DNA from: Lacipirellulaceae bacterium
GTDB taxonomy: Bacteria; Planctomycetota; Planctomycetia; Pirellulales; Lacipirellulaceae
Direction of reading: 5' to 3'
Length of the DNA: 64,000 nucleotides
NCBI GenBank assembly: GCA_040218535.1
Contig: JAVJRG010000005.1
Span: forward strand, 62,001-126,000
The notes under the pieces are model-generated. The model ran no database searches. It saw nothing but the letters and a program-made list of their open reading frames with translations, and was not told the origin of the DNA. This document shows positions 43,627 through 53,900 of the stretch, one piece after another (the stretch's first letter is position 1; every line of letters starts with the position of its first letter). The position numbers and the translations under genes are program-made.

Positions 43627-46290
43627 ATGATTACCGCCGCTGTTCCGAAGCTCTTTTTTTTGTTGAGTCTCTATCTGGCGCTCGTGACCACGGCCTTTGG
43701 GGACGTCCCCATGCCGAATGTCGCTAGGCCGAATATTGTGCTGATCCTCGTTGACGACATGGGGTACGGCGATCCTGCCTGCTTCAACTCAGAATCCAAA
43801 ATACCGACACCAAATATTGATACGATCGCGCAGGCAGGCATGCGATTCACCGATGCGCACGCTCCTGGCCCGCTTTGTCACATGTCACGGTATGGGCTGC
43901 TAACGGGACGCTATCCGTTCCGGACTGATGTCACCATTTGGCCGAAGAAACCGTTGGTCGCCCCCGGCCAAACGACACTCGCATCACTAGCTAAACAAGA
44001 AGGCTACGCGACAGCAATGGTTGGGAAGTGGCATTTGGGCTTTGACGAGCAGGGATACGATCGGCCACTGCGCGGCGGACCCGTCGATTGCGGGTTCGAT
44101 CGCTTTTTCGGAATACGTGCGTCCACAGACATCCCGCCTTACTTTTACATTCGCGACGATCAGGCCGTTTCGCCACCCACTGAATACATCGCTGCAAGCA
44201 ACAGCGAGGACTGGTCGCCTATTCAAGGGAAGTTTTGGCGGGCCGGTGGGATTGCTCCTGACTTGCAGTTAGAGGATGTATTACCTCGTTTTACTGACGA
44301 AGCAATTGCTGCCATTAAAGGGCATCAAGAGAGAAGTACCTCCGTCGATCAACCGTTGTTGCTTTATCTCGCCTACCCTGCACCTCATACGCCGTGGCTT
44401 CCGGATGAAGAGTTCTTGGGAAAGAGCGGGGCTGGAACCTACGGCGATTTCGTCGCGATGGTCGATGCTGAGATCGGTCGAGTGCTGAAAGCTCTCGACG
44501 AAGCAAACATGGCCGAAGATACGTTGCTGGTCTTCACCTCCGACAATGGGCCGGCGTGGCGAGCAAAGGATGTCGCCCGTTTCGGGCACGAGTCCGCCGG
44601 CAAGTTTCGTGGCATGAAGGGTGATGCGTGGGAGGGTGGGCATCGTATGCCAATGATTGTGCGGTGGCCGGGTCGCATTGAGCCAAACACAACTAGCGAC
44701 CAACTCGTGTGCTTCACCGATTTTCTTGCGACCTTTGCTGACGTGATGGGAACGCAATTGCCTGTCCGAGCGGGTCCGGACAGCGTCAGTTTCCTTCCTG
44801 CACTGTTGGGTCGCTCTGGAGACCACAATGCTATGCGGCAGCAACTGGTGATACAGGCTGGCAGCTTGCCGTCGATGATGACGATTCGGCACGGAGCTTG
44901 GAAACTAATCACGCAACTTGGCTCGGGCGGATTCACCAAGCCAAAGTACATTTCTCCTCAGCCAGATGGTCCGAATGGTCAGCTATACAATCTTGAGGTT
45001 GATCCTGGTGAGGCCGACAATCTCTACCAAGCTCATCCAGAAAAAGTTGCCCAGCTAGCGAGCCAGTTGGAAGAAGCTGTCGACAAGGAAGCGTCTGGGA
45101 CTCAGAGAGCTATCGAAGGAGACGTCGTCGACAGTAGCACACTGACAGGTAAAGTCATCTGTGGCTACCAAGGTTGGTTCAACTGCGAAGGGGACGGGGC
45201 CGATTTGGGTTGGTTTCACTGGGCTCGAGGCGAAGAGTTGACCCCGGAAACCGTAAAGGTCGATTTGTGGCCAGACGTTTCCGAGTTTGATGCCGACGAA
45301 TTGTTTGCTACCGGGTTCAAACATGCTGATGGTAGTAGCGCTAAGGTTTTTAGCAGTAGAAATCAGAAGTCCGTCGCTAGACACTTTCGATGGATGCAGC
45401 AGTATGGAATCGACGGTGCTTTCCTACAAAGATTCGCTTCAGAATTGCCGCACAAACGCCGGCTGGAGAATCGCAACGTTGTTCTTGATAATGTTCGAAG
45501 GGGAGCGAAACAGGCCGGCAGAACTTACGCGGTGATGTATGATCTCTCCGGCCTGAAAGCTGGTGAAGTAAAGATTGTTCAAGAGGATTGGGCAACCCTC
45601 CGCAGGACGTTAAACCTGACAAAAGACAAAGCTTACCAACATCACGAGGGAAAACCTGTGGTGGCCGTGTGGGGTGTTGGTTTCGGCACGGAACTAAAAC
45701 CCCGCGAGTATTCGCTCAAAGAGTGCCGCGAGCTGGTTGAATTTCTAAAAGCGGACGGTTGCAGTGTGATGCTAGGCGTCCCTACAGGGTGGCGTAAATT
45801 GGAACGAGACGCTAATTCCAATTCTAAACTTCACGAGGTTCTGCAACTGGCAGACATTGTGAGCCCTTGGACCGTGGGTCGCTATCGCAACCAGGAAGAG
45901 GTTGCCCGCCACGCAAAAGAATATTGGCGGATCGATAATCGTTGGTGCAAGCAGCGGGATCTGGATTACATGCCCGTTATCTTCCCTGGGTTCAGTTGGC
46001 ACAACCTACATGGTGGCGATCTTGATCAAATTCCGAGGCAGAAAGGCGAATTTCTTTGGTCGCAAATCCTTGCGGTCAAGAAGGCACGCTGTGATATGCT
46101 TTACGTGGCAATGTTCGATGAAGTCGATGAAGGGACCGCGATCTTCAAATGCACGAATGATCCCCCGAGAGCTAATGGTGGTAAGCTCATCGACTATGAA
46201 GGGCTGCCGAGCGACTTCTACCTCGACTTGGTCGGCAAAGCGGGGAAGGTTTTGCGGGGCGAAATCCCACAGACGAAAGAGATCCCGTAA
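43627..46290 (+). CDS. Secreted sulfatase fused to a GH71/99-like glycoside hydrolase domain
   Basis: This 887-residue bifunctional exported enzyme starts with a signal peptide (KLFFLLSLYLALVTTAFG). The sulfatase domain occupies about 30-480: metal-binding RPNIVLILVDDMGYGD, active-site loop LCHMSRYGLLTGR with the formylglycine candidate Cys84, GKWHLG and TSDNGPAW. A second domain follows (about 500-887), opening with TGKVICGYQGWFN and containing RHFRWMQQYGIDGAFLQRF, PVVAVWGVGF, PVIFPGFSWHN and MFDEVDEGT (Glu832, Glu835). It is homologous to the stand-alone enzyme at 60579. The sulfatase motif reads CHMSR instead of CxPSR, so Pro is replaced by Met. It is the first gene of an operon with two more sulfatases and lies directly after operator 1b. 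It probably removes sulfate and cleaves the same glycan. Confidence 0.88.
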   Translation: MITAAVPKLFFLLSLYLALVTTAFGDVPMPNVARPNIVLILVDDMGYGDPACFNSESKIPTPNIDTIAQAGMRFTDAHAPGPLCHMSRYGLLTGRYPFRTDVTIWPKKPLVAPGQTTLASLAKQEGYATAMVGKWHLGFDEQGYDRPLRGGPVDCGFDRFFGIRASTDIPPYFYIRDDQAVSPPTEYIAASNSEDWSPIQGKFWRAGGIAPDLQLEDVLPRFTDEAIAAIKGHQERSTSVDQPLLLYLAYPAPHTPWLPDEEFLGKSGAGTYGDFVAMVDAEIGRVLKALDEANMAEDTLLVFTSDNGPAWRAKDVARFGHESAGKFRGMKGDAWEGGHRMPMIVRWPGRIEPNTTSDQLVCFTDFLATFADVMGTQLPVRAGPDSVSFLPALLGRSGDHNAMRQQLVIQAGSLPSMMTIRHGAWKLITQLGSGGFTKPKYISPQPDGPNGQLYNLEVDPGEADNLYQAHPEKVAQLASQLEEAVDKEASGTQRAIEGDVVDSSTLTGKVICGYQGWFNCEGDGADLGWFHWARGEELTPETVKVDLWPDVSEFDADELFATGFKHADGSSAKVFSSRNQKSVARHFRWMQQYGIDGAFLQRFASELPHKRRLENRNVVLDNVRRGAKQAGRTYAVMYDLSGLKAGEVKIVQEDWATLRRTLNLTKDKAYQHHEGKPVVAVWGVGFGTELKPREYSLKECRELVEFLKADGCSVMLGVPTGWRKLERDANSNSKLHEVLQLADIVSPWTVGRYRNQEEVARHAKEYWRIDNRWCKQRDLDYMPVIFPGFSWHNLHGGDLDQIPRQKGEFLWSQILAVKKARCDMLYVAMFDEVDEGTAIFKCTNDPPRANGGKLIDYEGLPSDFYLDLVGKAGKVLRGEIPQTKEIP

Positions 46291-46353
46291 ACTCTTGATC
46301 TCTTGAAGCCCATCGACGGCCCAAATAGGGCATCTTATCTCTTGGAGTAAAGT

Positions 46354-47940
46354 ATGCGTAAAGGATCACTGAAACTGCTGTTCCTCTGGGTCATTCTAAT
46401 CGCAACAGACGCGTCAATAGTTTTCGGGGACGCAGACGGCAGGCGTCCGAACATTGTGTTCATCTTTTCCGATGACCACGCGCCTCATGCCATCGGCGCC
46501 TACGACGGTTGGTTAAAATCCATCAATCCCACGCCTAACATCGACCGGCTGGCCTCAAGGGGGATGCTGTTCGAGAAGAGCTTCTGCACGAACTCGCTCT
46601 GTGGACCCAGCCGCGCGGTGATCCTGACCGGCAAGCACAGCCACATCAACGGTTTTACGAATAACTCGACGCGCTTCAATGGTGACCAGCAGACGTTTCC
46701 GAAGCTGCTACGAGCAGAAGGTTACCAGACGGCCATCTTCGGCAAGTGGCATCTGCAAAGCGATCCGCAAGGCTTCGATGTGTGGAAGATTCTCCCCGGG
46801 CAAGGGCTCTACTATAACCCCGACTTTTTGACGCCTGAAGGCAAGACACGCGTTGAAGGCTACTGCACGGACATCGTTACGGACATGACACTTGAGTGGC
46901 TAACGAAAGAGCGGGATAAGGACAAGCCGTTCATGGTGATGTGCCAGCACAAGGCTCCACACCGTTGCTGGATGCCACCACCAAGGTATCTCAATCTTTA
47001 CGACGATATCGATATCCCTGAACCCGCTACGCTTTTCGATCAGTGGGAGGAGAACGCATCGCCGGCTCGCAAACAGGAAATGGAAATTGATCGGCACTTA
47101 GATCCTCACTATGACCTGTTCCTCAATCTCACGCCCGATTTTTCTGGAGAAGCGATTCAGAAACGGCAGGATAAATCGGCGCTTGAAAACATAAAACGGT
47201 TTTCGCCCGAGCAACTCAAAGTTTGGAGAAAGGCTTACGGTCCTAAGGACGAAGCTTTTCATGCTCAAGACCTCAAGGGCAAGGACCTTATCAGGTGGAA
47301 GTATCAGCGATACGCGAAAAACTATCTCCGCTGCATTAAGGGTGTGGATGATTGCGTCGGCAGAGTCGTGGCGACCTTAGAGAAGAACGGGTTGGCTGAA
47401 AACACGGTTGTGATCTATTCGTCTGACCAAGGTTTTTTCGTGGGTGACCACGGCTGGTATGACAAACGTTGGATGTACGAAGAATCGCTGCAGATGCCTC
47501 TCATCGTGAGCTGGCCCGGCCAGATCGAGACTGGTTCGAATTGCCAAGCGATGGTTCAGAACTTGGACTACGCCGAGACCTTTCTCGAACTCGCCGGAGC
47601 GTCCGTTCCGGACGACATGCAGGGTGCCTCGCTCGTGCCTTTGCTTAAAGGAGAGACTCTCAAGGCGTGGCGCGACAGCATTTACTATCACTACTACGAG
47701 CACCCTTCATTCCATATGGTCGCGCGGCATTACGGGATTCGCACCGAGCGATACAAGCTGATGCACTTCTACGAGGTGGGTGAGTGGGAGTTTTATGACT
47801 TGCTAGAAGACCCCGATGAACTGACCAACCAATATGGAAATACCGCTTACGCTGCAATCATCGGGCAACTGAAACTACAGTTGGCCGATCTCCGTGCCCG
47901 CTACAAGGACGAGACAGGTGTCTCTGTGGTAGGGAAGTAA
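46354..47940 (+). CDS. Secreted sulfatase (S1 family, CGPSR)
   Basis: This 528-residue formylglycine-dependent sulfatase has a signal peptide (KLLFLWVILIATDASIVFG), metal site RPNIVFIFSDDHAPH, active-site motif SLCGPSRAVILTGK with Cys83, and GKWHL. A long insert follows (about 220-320) with many charged residues, then VIYSSDQGFFVGDHGWYDKRWMYEES and a C-terminal DUF4976-type tail. The sequence resembles S1 subfamilies that include N-acetylglucosamine-6-sulfatases, but subfamily and linkage are not certain. GGAG lies 6 bases before ATG 46354. It is the second gene of the operon, 63 bases after the fusion gene. Confidence 0.9.
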   Translation: MRKGSLKLLFLWVILIATDASIVFGDADGRRPNIVFIFSDDHAPHAIGAYDGWLKSINPTPNIDRLASRGMLFEKSFCTNSLCGPSRAVILTGKHSHINGFTNNSTRFNGDQQTFPKLLRAEGYQTAIFGKWHLQSDPQGFDVWKILPGQGLYYNPDFLTPEGKTRVEGYCTDIVTDMTLEWLTKERDKDKPFMVMCQHKAPHRCWMPPPRYLNLYDDIDIPEPATLFDQWEENASPARKQEMEIDRHLDPHYDLFLNLTPDFSGEAIQKRQDKSALENIKRFSPEQLKVWRKAYGPKDEAFHAQDLKGKDLIRWKYQRYAKNYLRCIKGVDDCVGRVVATLEKNGLAENTVVIYSSDQGFFVGDHGWYDKRWMYEESLQMPLIVSWPGQIETGSNCQAMVQNLDYAETFLELAGASVPDDMQGASLVPLLKGETLKAWRDSIYYHYYEHPSFHMVARHYGIRTERYKLMHFYEVGEWEFYDLLEDPDELTNQYGNTAYAAIIGQLKLQLADLRARYKDETGVSVVGK

Positions 47941-47990
47941 CACGATTCATCTCGCGTACAGAAAACTTCGACAGTACTGGTCAAATCGAA

Positions 47991-49487
47991 ATGAAGTTTT
48001 GGATCTATTGCTGTTTGTTGCAGGTTGCGGTGGCCAGCCTCTCATACGACTGTCCTGCAGAAACGCAGCAGCCAAACGTTCTGTTCTTCGCCTTGGACGA
48101 TCTCAATGACTGGGTTGGTCCCTTAGCGCACCGTCAGGCGGTCACGCCGAATATGGATCGCCTAGCGAGCAGAGGCGTTACGTTTACTAACGCCCATACC
48201 GCGGGAATCTTCTGCGCACCTTCCCGCTCGGCCATTTTCACTGGGCAGCACGCGCATAACACAGGTTGCTACACGACTCAGGTTTATTTCCACCACCGTC
48301 CTGAGATTACTCCGCTGCAGCAGGTGCTGCAGGAGGCAGGTTATGCGACCTATGGTGCTGGCAAACTCTTTCATCACCCGGCTGGTTTTATTGATCGGCG
48401 TGGCTGGGATGAGTTTTTCTTGCGAAGCGAAGATCTCAAGCAGCGGGGGTGGCCGTTGGATAGCTGGACAGTCGACAGCCCTGCCCTGCCCCAGCCTTAT
48501 CCGAACAGCATCTTCAATCACGATCGGGCTCCTGCGAACGGATTCTTTCTTGAGTGGGGAAAGGTACCCAATGAAAAAGAAGAACTGATGGCGGACACCA
48601 TCCGCACGAACTGGGCATGCGGACTCTTGAAGCGAAGACATGATCAGCCGGTATTCGTGGCGGTTGGACTCTACACTCCTCACTTTCCGAATTACGCTCC
48701 AGCAAAGTACTTTGATCTTTACGATCCTAAGAAGATCGAGCTGCCAGCCTACCGTGCCGACGACTTGGAAGACCTACCGCCGAAGGTGCGTAAAGCGAAA
48801 GAGGCACGAGCAGCACATCACAAACGCCTAGAAAGTCTAAATGCGGTCGACGACGCGATCCACGGATACTTGGCCTGTATCTCTTACGCTGATGCCATGC
48901 TAGGACGCTTGCTCGACTCGATCGAGTCAGGGCCGAATGCTCAGAACACGATCGTCGTTCTTTGGAGCGATCACGGTTATCACCACGGAGAGAAGTTCGA
49001 CTGGGGCAAGCACACGCTGTGGGAGCGAACCTCGAACGTACCGCTTATCTGGGCTGGGCCGGGTATGAGTCGCGGGGCAACGGTTGATGCGACCGTGAGC
49101 CTTGTCGATATGTTCCCGACACTCACAGAGCTCTGTACCGCTAAGGATGAGTTGGGCCGTGATGGGGTTTCACTAGTTCCGGCATTGCAGAATCCATCTT
49201 CAGCAGATGACCGTAATGTTGTTGTGCCCGGAATGAAGCCGCACGAATACGCAGTAGTGAATCAGAGGTGGCGCTATATTCGCTATGCGGATGAAACTGA
49301 GGAGCTCTACGAGATCAGGAAGGATCCCAACGAATGGGACAATCTGGCAGCGCTATCAGAATACAAAGGCGTAATGAAAAAACTCCGAAAGGTTGGCCCT
49401 CAATCATTCGTAAGCCCTGGTCCTGATAGAGCCAAACTAAAGTTGGTCGTTGGCGGGAGTAATTTTCATTGGACCACGAAAGAGTGA
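47991..49487 (+). CDS. Secreted sulfatase (iduronate-2-sulfatase-like, CAPSR)
   Basis: This 498-residue sulfatase has a signal peptide ending near CPA (1-22), metal site QPNVLFFALDDLNDW, active-site motif IFCAPSRSAIFTGQ with Cys75, and GAGKLFHH in place of the GKWH motif as in the iduronate-2-sulfatase-like branch (S1_7). It also has VGLYTPHFPNYAP and VVLWSDHGYHHGEKFDWGKHTLWE. The C-terminus (YEIRKDPNEWDNLA) is standard. It is the third gene of the operon, 50 bases downstream of the second sulfatase, and ends facing the minus-strand PEP-CTERM gene and its terminator. Confidence 0.9.
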   Translation: MKFWIYCCLLQVAVASLSYDCPAETQQPNVLFFALDDLNDWVGPLAHRQAVTPNMDRLASRGVTFTNAHTAGIFCAPSRSAIFTGQHAHNTGCYTTQVYFHHRPEITPLQQVLQEAGYATYGAGKLFHHPAGFIDRRGWDEFFLRSEDLKQRGWPLDSWTVDSPALPQPYPNSIFNHDRAPANGFFLEWGKVPNEKEELMADTIRTNWACGLLKRRHDQPVFVAVGLYTPHFPNYAPAKYFDLYDPKKIELPAYRADDLEDLPPKVRKAKEARAAHHKRLESLNAVDDAIHGYLACISYADAMLGRLLDSIESGPNAQNTIVVLWSDHGYHHGEKFDWGKHTLWERTSNVPLIWAGPGMSRGATVDATVSLVDMFPTLTELCTAKDELGRDGVSLVPALQNPSSADDRNVVVPGMKPHEYAVVNQRWRYIRYADETEELYEIRKDPNEWDNLAALSEYKGVMKKLRKVGPQSFVSPGPDRAKLKLVVGGSNFHWTTKE

Positions 49488-49585
49488 GGGCTAGAGATGC
49501 ATCATCCACGGCATACACCTGAAGATGCTTGCCGTCGGTGAAGAGCTTACCGAGGATCGAGACTTCTGCAGTATCCCAAGTAACC

Positions 49586-49625
49586 AAAAAAGGCTGATCG
49601 AAGTCGCGTGCGACCTCGATCAGCC
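49586..49625 (-). terminator. Intrinsic terminator of the PEP-CTERM gene at 49650-50573
   Basis: On the minus strand a 16-bp stem (49625-49610 with 49607-49592, one G-U pair) with a minimal loop is followed by six Ts. It lies 25 bases after the minus-strand stop codon. In the plus-strand direction the same stem is not followed by a T-tract, so it is oriented for the PEP-CTERM gene rather than for the sulfatase operon. Confidence 0.85.
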
Positions 49626-49649
49626 GAAGAATCTCGTTTCACACTGCTT

Positions 49650-50573
49650 TTAACGACGTCGACGAGCAAGAACTCCAGATAGCCCAAGGCTCAACAAGAG
49701 CGCTGAGGTCGGCTCAGGAATCTGGCTTAAGTAAGCTGTCGTAAAGCCAGGGTTCTTGGTGAGGTCGATGATTACGTCTGACGCACCCCCATCACCGGTG
49801 ATCTTGCCGGCGGCTTCATAATCGTTCAACAGTCCCACAAAGTCGCCCGGCAAAGTCAGCTCGCCAGTGCCTGTGATATCGATAACCGATCCGGCTTGAA
49901 TCGAGGGCAGTCCCGCGGCACCAGAAATGTTATTCAACGCCAGTAGGCCACCGCTCATGATGTTGACGGTAGCGGTACCGCCCGAAGCAGTGGAAGCGTT
50001 ACTTGTACCAAGGCCAAGAATGCCACCGGTCTGAGAAAGTGTGCCGCTGATATTTGCGATTGCGGTACCTGTTACGCCCCACCAAAGATGGCTGGCAACA
50101 TTCACTTGCCCGCCTGGATTGATGTTGATGTTGCCATTTGAGTTGTCGTTGGCAGCCCACAAGATCCGCCCAACATTCACGGTCCCGCCGTCGTTGACCG
50201 TCAGCGTACCGGTTGCATTTGCATTGTTGTTGCCAGCAAGAATGTCAAGGTTTGCTGTAAGGTTTCCTCCATTCTGAACAATGAGGATACCGCTCTCATC
50301 AACGCCAATTTGAACTCGACTGACGGTTGGAACAGTTGAGGTCACCTGGACGGTGTTTCCGCCAAAGTTAATTCGGGCGTCATCACCTGCTCCCGGTAGG
50401 CTCGTTCCCACACCGACAGGATTCGGCCCCCAGCCTGGGGTAGCACCGTCCGTTATCTGAGTCCAATCTCCGCTAGCACGGTAGCGAAGTGTCGCAGCGT
50501 AAGATTGCTCAACCGTCATCGCCATTATGGCGACTAGCGCAGCAAGTGCGCAGAAAAATCTTTCTCGTCTCAT
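49650..50573 (-). CDS. PEP-CTERM protein with beta-rung repeats, paralogue of 42029-43141
   Basis: This 307-residue secreted protein has a signal peptide (FFCALAALVAIMAMTVEQSYA), then LRYRASGDWTQITDGATPGWG and rungs matching its paralogue almost phrase by phrase (VQIGVDESGILIVQNGGNL, LTVNDGGTVNVGRILWAAND, GQVNVASHLWWGV, ISGTLSQTGGILGLGT, ITGTGELTLPGDF). A variant sorting tail IPEPTSALLLSLGLSGVLARRRR ends it. Unlike the paralogue it lacks the dockerin-like stretch. AGAGGGAGA upstream of ATG 50573 repeats the leader of the paralogue. It is divergent from the LEERRLL surface protein, with two operators between. Function unknown. Confidence 0.86.
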   Translation of the reverse strand: MRRERFFCALAALVAIMAMTVEQSYAATLRYRASGDWTQITDGATPGWGPNPVGVGTSLPGAGDDARINFGGNTVQVTSTVPTVSRVQIGVDESGILIVQNGGNLTANLDILAGNNNANATGTLTVNDGGTVNVGRILWAANDNSNGNININPGGQVNVASHLWWGVTGTAIANISGTLSQTGGILGLGTSNASTASGGTATVNIMSGGLLALNNISGAAGLPSIQAGSVIDITGTGELTLPGDFVGLLNDYEAAGKITGDGGASDVIIDLTKNPGFTTAYLSQIPEPTSALLLSLGLSGVLARRRR

Positions 50574-50752
50574 TAGTTCATCTCCCTCTAGAAAACAGAA
50601 AAGTAAATCTCGAACTCAAGGGTGAATGCACATGGAGCACTCATCCTGGAAAAAGCGCATCGTAGCGAAGCGAACAACTCGATTAGCCGAGTCCAGCCGG
50701 GGGACGCACGGCACTCACGGGTGCGAGAAGGTTTTCGATCGCCGGAGTTTAG

Positions 50753-50770
50753 TGTACCAATATTGGTCTA
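50753..50770. promoter_or_regulatory. Operator palindrome 2a (TGTACCAATATTGGTCTA)
   Basis: This 18-bp consensus palindrome lies 179 bases before the start of the PEP-CTERM gene at 50573 (minus) and is 116 bases from site 2b. The core ACCAATATTGGT is perfectly symmetric. No gene is present in the 365-base region 50574-50938. Confidence 0.75.
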
Positions 50771-50868
50771 CTTGTCAACTTTTCCGATCGGGATTCTCGA
50801 CAACCGCCTAATAGGAGTCTTAGAGCCCGATCAATCCCTCTCACTTCAGCACAAAATGCTGGGAGAAG

Positions 50869-50886
50869 CATACCATTTTTGGTATA
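50869..50886. promoter_or_regulatory. Operator palindrome 2b (CATACCATTTTTGGTATA)
   Basis: This 18-bp consensus palindrome lies 52 bases before the start of the LEERRLL surface protein gene. The outer halves ATACCA and TGGTAT are perfectly symmetric. Its distance to the start is close to that of site 1b from the fusion gene, suggesting the same mode of control. Confidence 0.75.
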
Positions 50887-50938
50887 GTAGGGGCTTGGAT
50901 GTGCCAAAACCGGGACAGTAGAAGAAGCGCGGCAGAAG

Positions 50939-53900
50939 ATGGGACGTACCTACAACCTTAGAGGCTTGCAAAACGGTAATGGAAGGAGGGATAGCCATCG
51001 CCGCCCCTTATTCGAGCTACTTGAAGAGCGACGCCTCTTAACGACCGTTACGTTTAATTCTCCCTCCTCAAACAGTGGCGACGGCACTTGGGTTGCCGAG
51101 CAGCGCGAGGGAACCACGGTTCATGTCGGTCCCGCTTTTCTCTACTACAACACCACGCTCAATGCGTTTCCCGGAGCTCAAGCGGGAGACACTTTCTATC
51201 TGAAGGTCAACTATTACGACGAAGGCTCGGGACGACTTCGTGTTGAGTATGACAGCCTCACGGATAACTTTGACGATACTGAGTTCCACTCGCGTTCAAG
51301 CGTTGTGGACACCCAGCAATTCGTAAGCACGTATCACGTATTGGAGAACGTGCAGTTTGCTAACGGCAGTAATGGTCGTGACTTTCGCGTGAACACTGGT
51401 GGCGTACCTGTCTCAACAGTTGAGCTTTCTGACCAACCTTTTCCTGAAAGCGGTCTCGACTGGGTCTTCTCGCCACCTTGGGAGTCACCCTATCAGGGCC
51501 CAAGCCGAGAGGTCGATGCCTCGACTCTTAGTGGCAAGGTGCTGGCCGGCTATCAGGGGTGGTTTAACACACCCAACGATGCGGCTGATGAAGGATACGT
51601 CCACTGGGGGCAGCCTGGGAATTGGTCGATTGAGCAATGGCCCGATGCGAATGATTACGACGCGAACGAAGTCTTTGCCGTGCCGGGCGTGACGACTGCC
51701 AGCGGCGAACAAGCCTATCTTTTTTCTTCAGCGAATGCGTCGGTAGTGAATCGACACTTCCGTTGGATGCGTGAGCACGACATTGACGGAGTTTTCGTGC
51801 AGCGATTCTCCGAGTCGTTCATGTTTAATCAGCCCGATGGCTCGTATCAAGGGGAGCCCCAGTGGCCGGTCGTTAACGCTCGCGACGCAGCCCATCGTGA
51901 GGGACGCACGTGGGCCATCGAGTACGACATTCAGAATGGCGGAACGGAAGCTCAGCGGTGGCAGAAAATCCAACAAGTCAAGGACGACTGGGAGTTTCTG
52001 ACCGACACCAACGGTTTGGACATGCTGAACGACTCGCATTATCAGCGAGAAGACGGCAAGCCGGTCGTGGCGATTTTTGGGTTGCATGTCACCAGTGGCA
52101 ACACTTACACGACCGCGCAGCAGACAGACCTTATCAACTATTTCCAGTCACGTGGCGTCTACGTGATCGGTGCCGGGCGACATACTCAGACTCCTGGACA
52201 AGTGGCGAATGCTGGACTGCACGACGCTTATATTCCTTGGCAGGGATATTGGGCGGGTGGAGACTCTTTCGCTCCTAACGAAGCAATCTTAGACGGCGTC
52301 ACCGATCACATACCACATATCTTCCCCGGCTTCTCTTGGACCCATTTGCAGAATGACGACACGGCAACTTCGATTGACCGTGAGGATGGCGAGTTCTATT
52401 GGCGGATGATCAGCGATGCTGCTAATGAAACCGACGCGCCGTGGTACTTCATCGGGATGTTCGACGAATACGACGAAGGCACGAATCTCATCCCCGGGAC
52501 CGACGATCCGCCAGTGCCCGACACGGACCCGCAGGGCGATCCGCTCACCTATCAAGTAAGCGACCCGAGGCCGAACGACTGGTGGATGGCGCTTACTGGA
52601 AGAGCAAAGCAAGCACTTCAGGGCAAGATTTCTATCAACGATACGATGCCAACCGAAGCGGAACTTGAGAATCGTTCAAATACTGGCGGCGAGGTCGTTT
52701 GGGAGGGCTCTGGCGGTGATCGGCTTTCAACCGTCGACAACCCTGATGGCCAGATCCAGAGTATGTCGTTCACGGTCGACGGTGAAACCTTCGATGCGAT
52801 TTTCTCTGCGGACGATTACCTGTACTTCGCTTTAGACGACGATTTTCTCCTGGACGAAACCGACGGTCGTGATGTGACGATTGAAGTGGAGTATCTCGAT
52901 AATTCCGTTGGTCAGTTTGGTGTCGGGTACGATTCCGCATCGAGTGCGTTCACAACAAGCTCCGTGGCGTCACTGACGGGCAGCAATCAATGGCGTAGAC
53001 ACCGTTTCCAACTTTCTGATGCTCGTTTCGACAATAATCAGGCGGGTGGAGCCGATTTTCGCATCGAAAAGGCGGGTGGAAATCTGTTCATCCGCCGAGT
53101 GCGTATTATCAAGGAAAGTATGCTGACCGTCGACGCGGATCTTGGGACGACGAACACCATCAATGGCCTAAGGCAAGTCGATCAGTCTGGCGATGGGCAG
53201 ACAGCGGCAACGACCGTCGATGGTCGTAGCGTTCGTGTAGTGACTGGGGCACCGACCTCTCTCTATATGTACATGCGAGTCGACGACGACTTCGCTCATG
53301 AAGTTCAAGCAGGCTTGAACGCGATTGTCGAAGTCATCTACCGCGACGTTGGCGCTGGCAGCCTGAATATTCAGTACGATTCGACGACGTCGGCTTTCCA
53401 GCCTGCCACGCCGGTGACTCTCACCAATAACGGACAGTGGCGGACGGCACGCTTTTATTTGGACGACGCCTTCTTCGGTAACCGCCAGAATGCCGCGGCA
53501 GATTTTCGTATCGTGGGCAGTAACATCCCTATCGACCGCGTGCGTGTCTTGCACTCCTTCGCCGATCTTATCGATCCGGAATTGCAAGCAGCCATAGCTA
53601 CGTCTAATCCGGCGCAGAATACGGCCACCGTGCAGTGGTCGCTAGCTGACGATTGGAAAACCGGTGCGATGGACGAGTGGACAGTGCGTGAAGATATGCA
53701 AGCGTTGCTCGAGTGGTCGAACAATGGCGGTACCTCATGGAACGCTCTGGATCACGTCTATCAACACGCCAGCGGAACTTCGCAGACAGGCTATGACATG
53801 GCGACGGGGCGTAGCACCTGGTCCGACGAATTTGCTTGGGATACCTCAAGCTTGGCGTCGGGGACGTATCAAGTGCGCGTGACACCCACTGATGGACAAG

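Noticed and set aside
45150-45185. A GGCTACCAAGGTTGG string resembling the operator
   Set aside because: It encodes the conserved GYQGW of the GH71/99-like domain and lacks the second half-site, so it is coding coincidence.
49315-49587. 90-codon minus-strand frame after the PEP-CTERM gene
   Set aside because: It starts inside the terminator hairpin and runs antisense into the sulfatase gene; nothing supports it as a gene.
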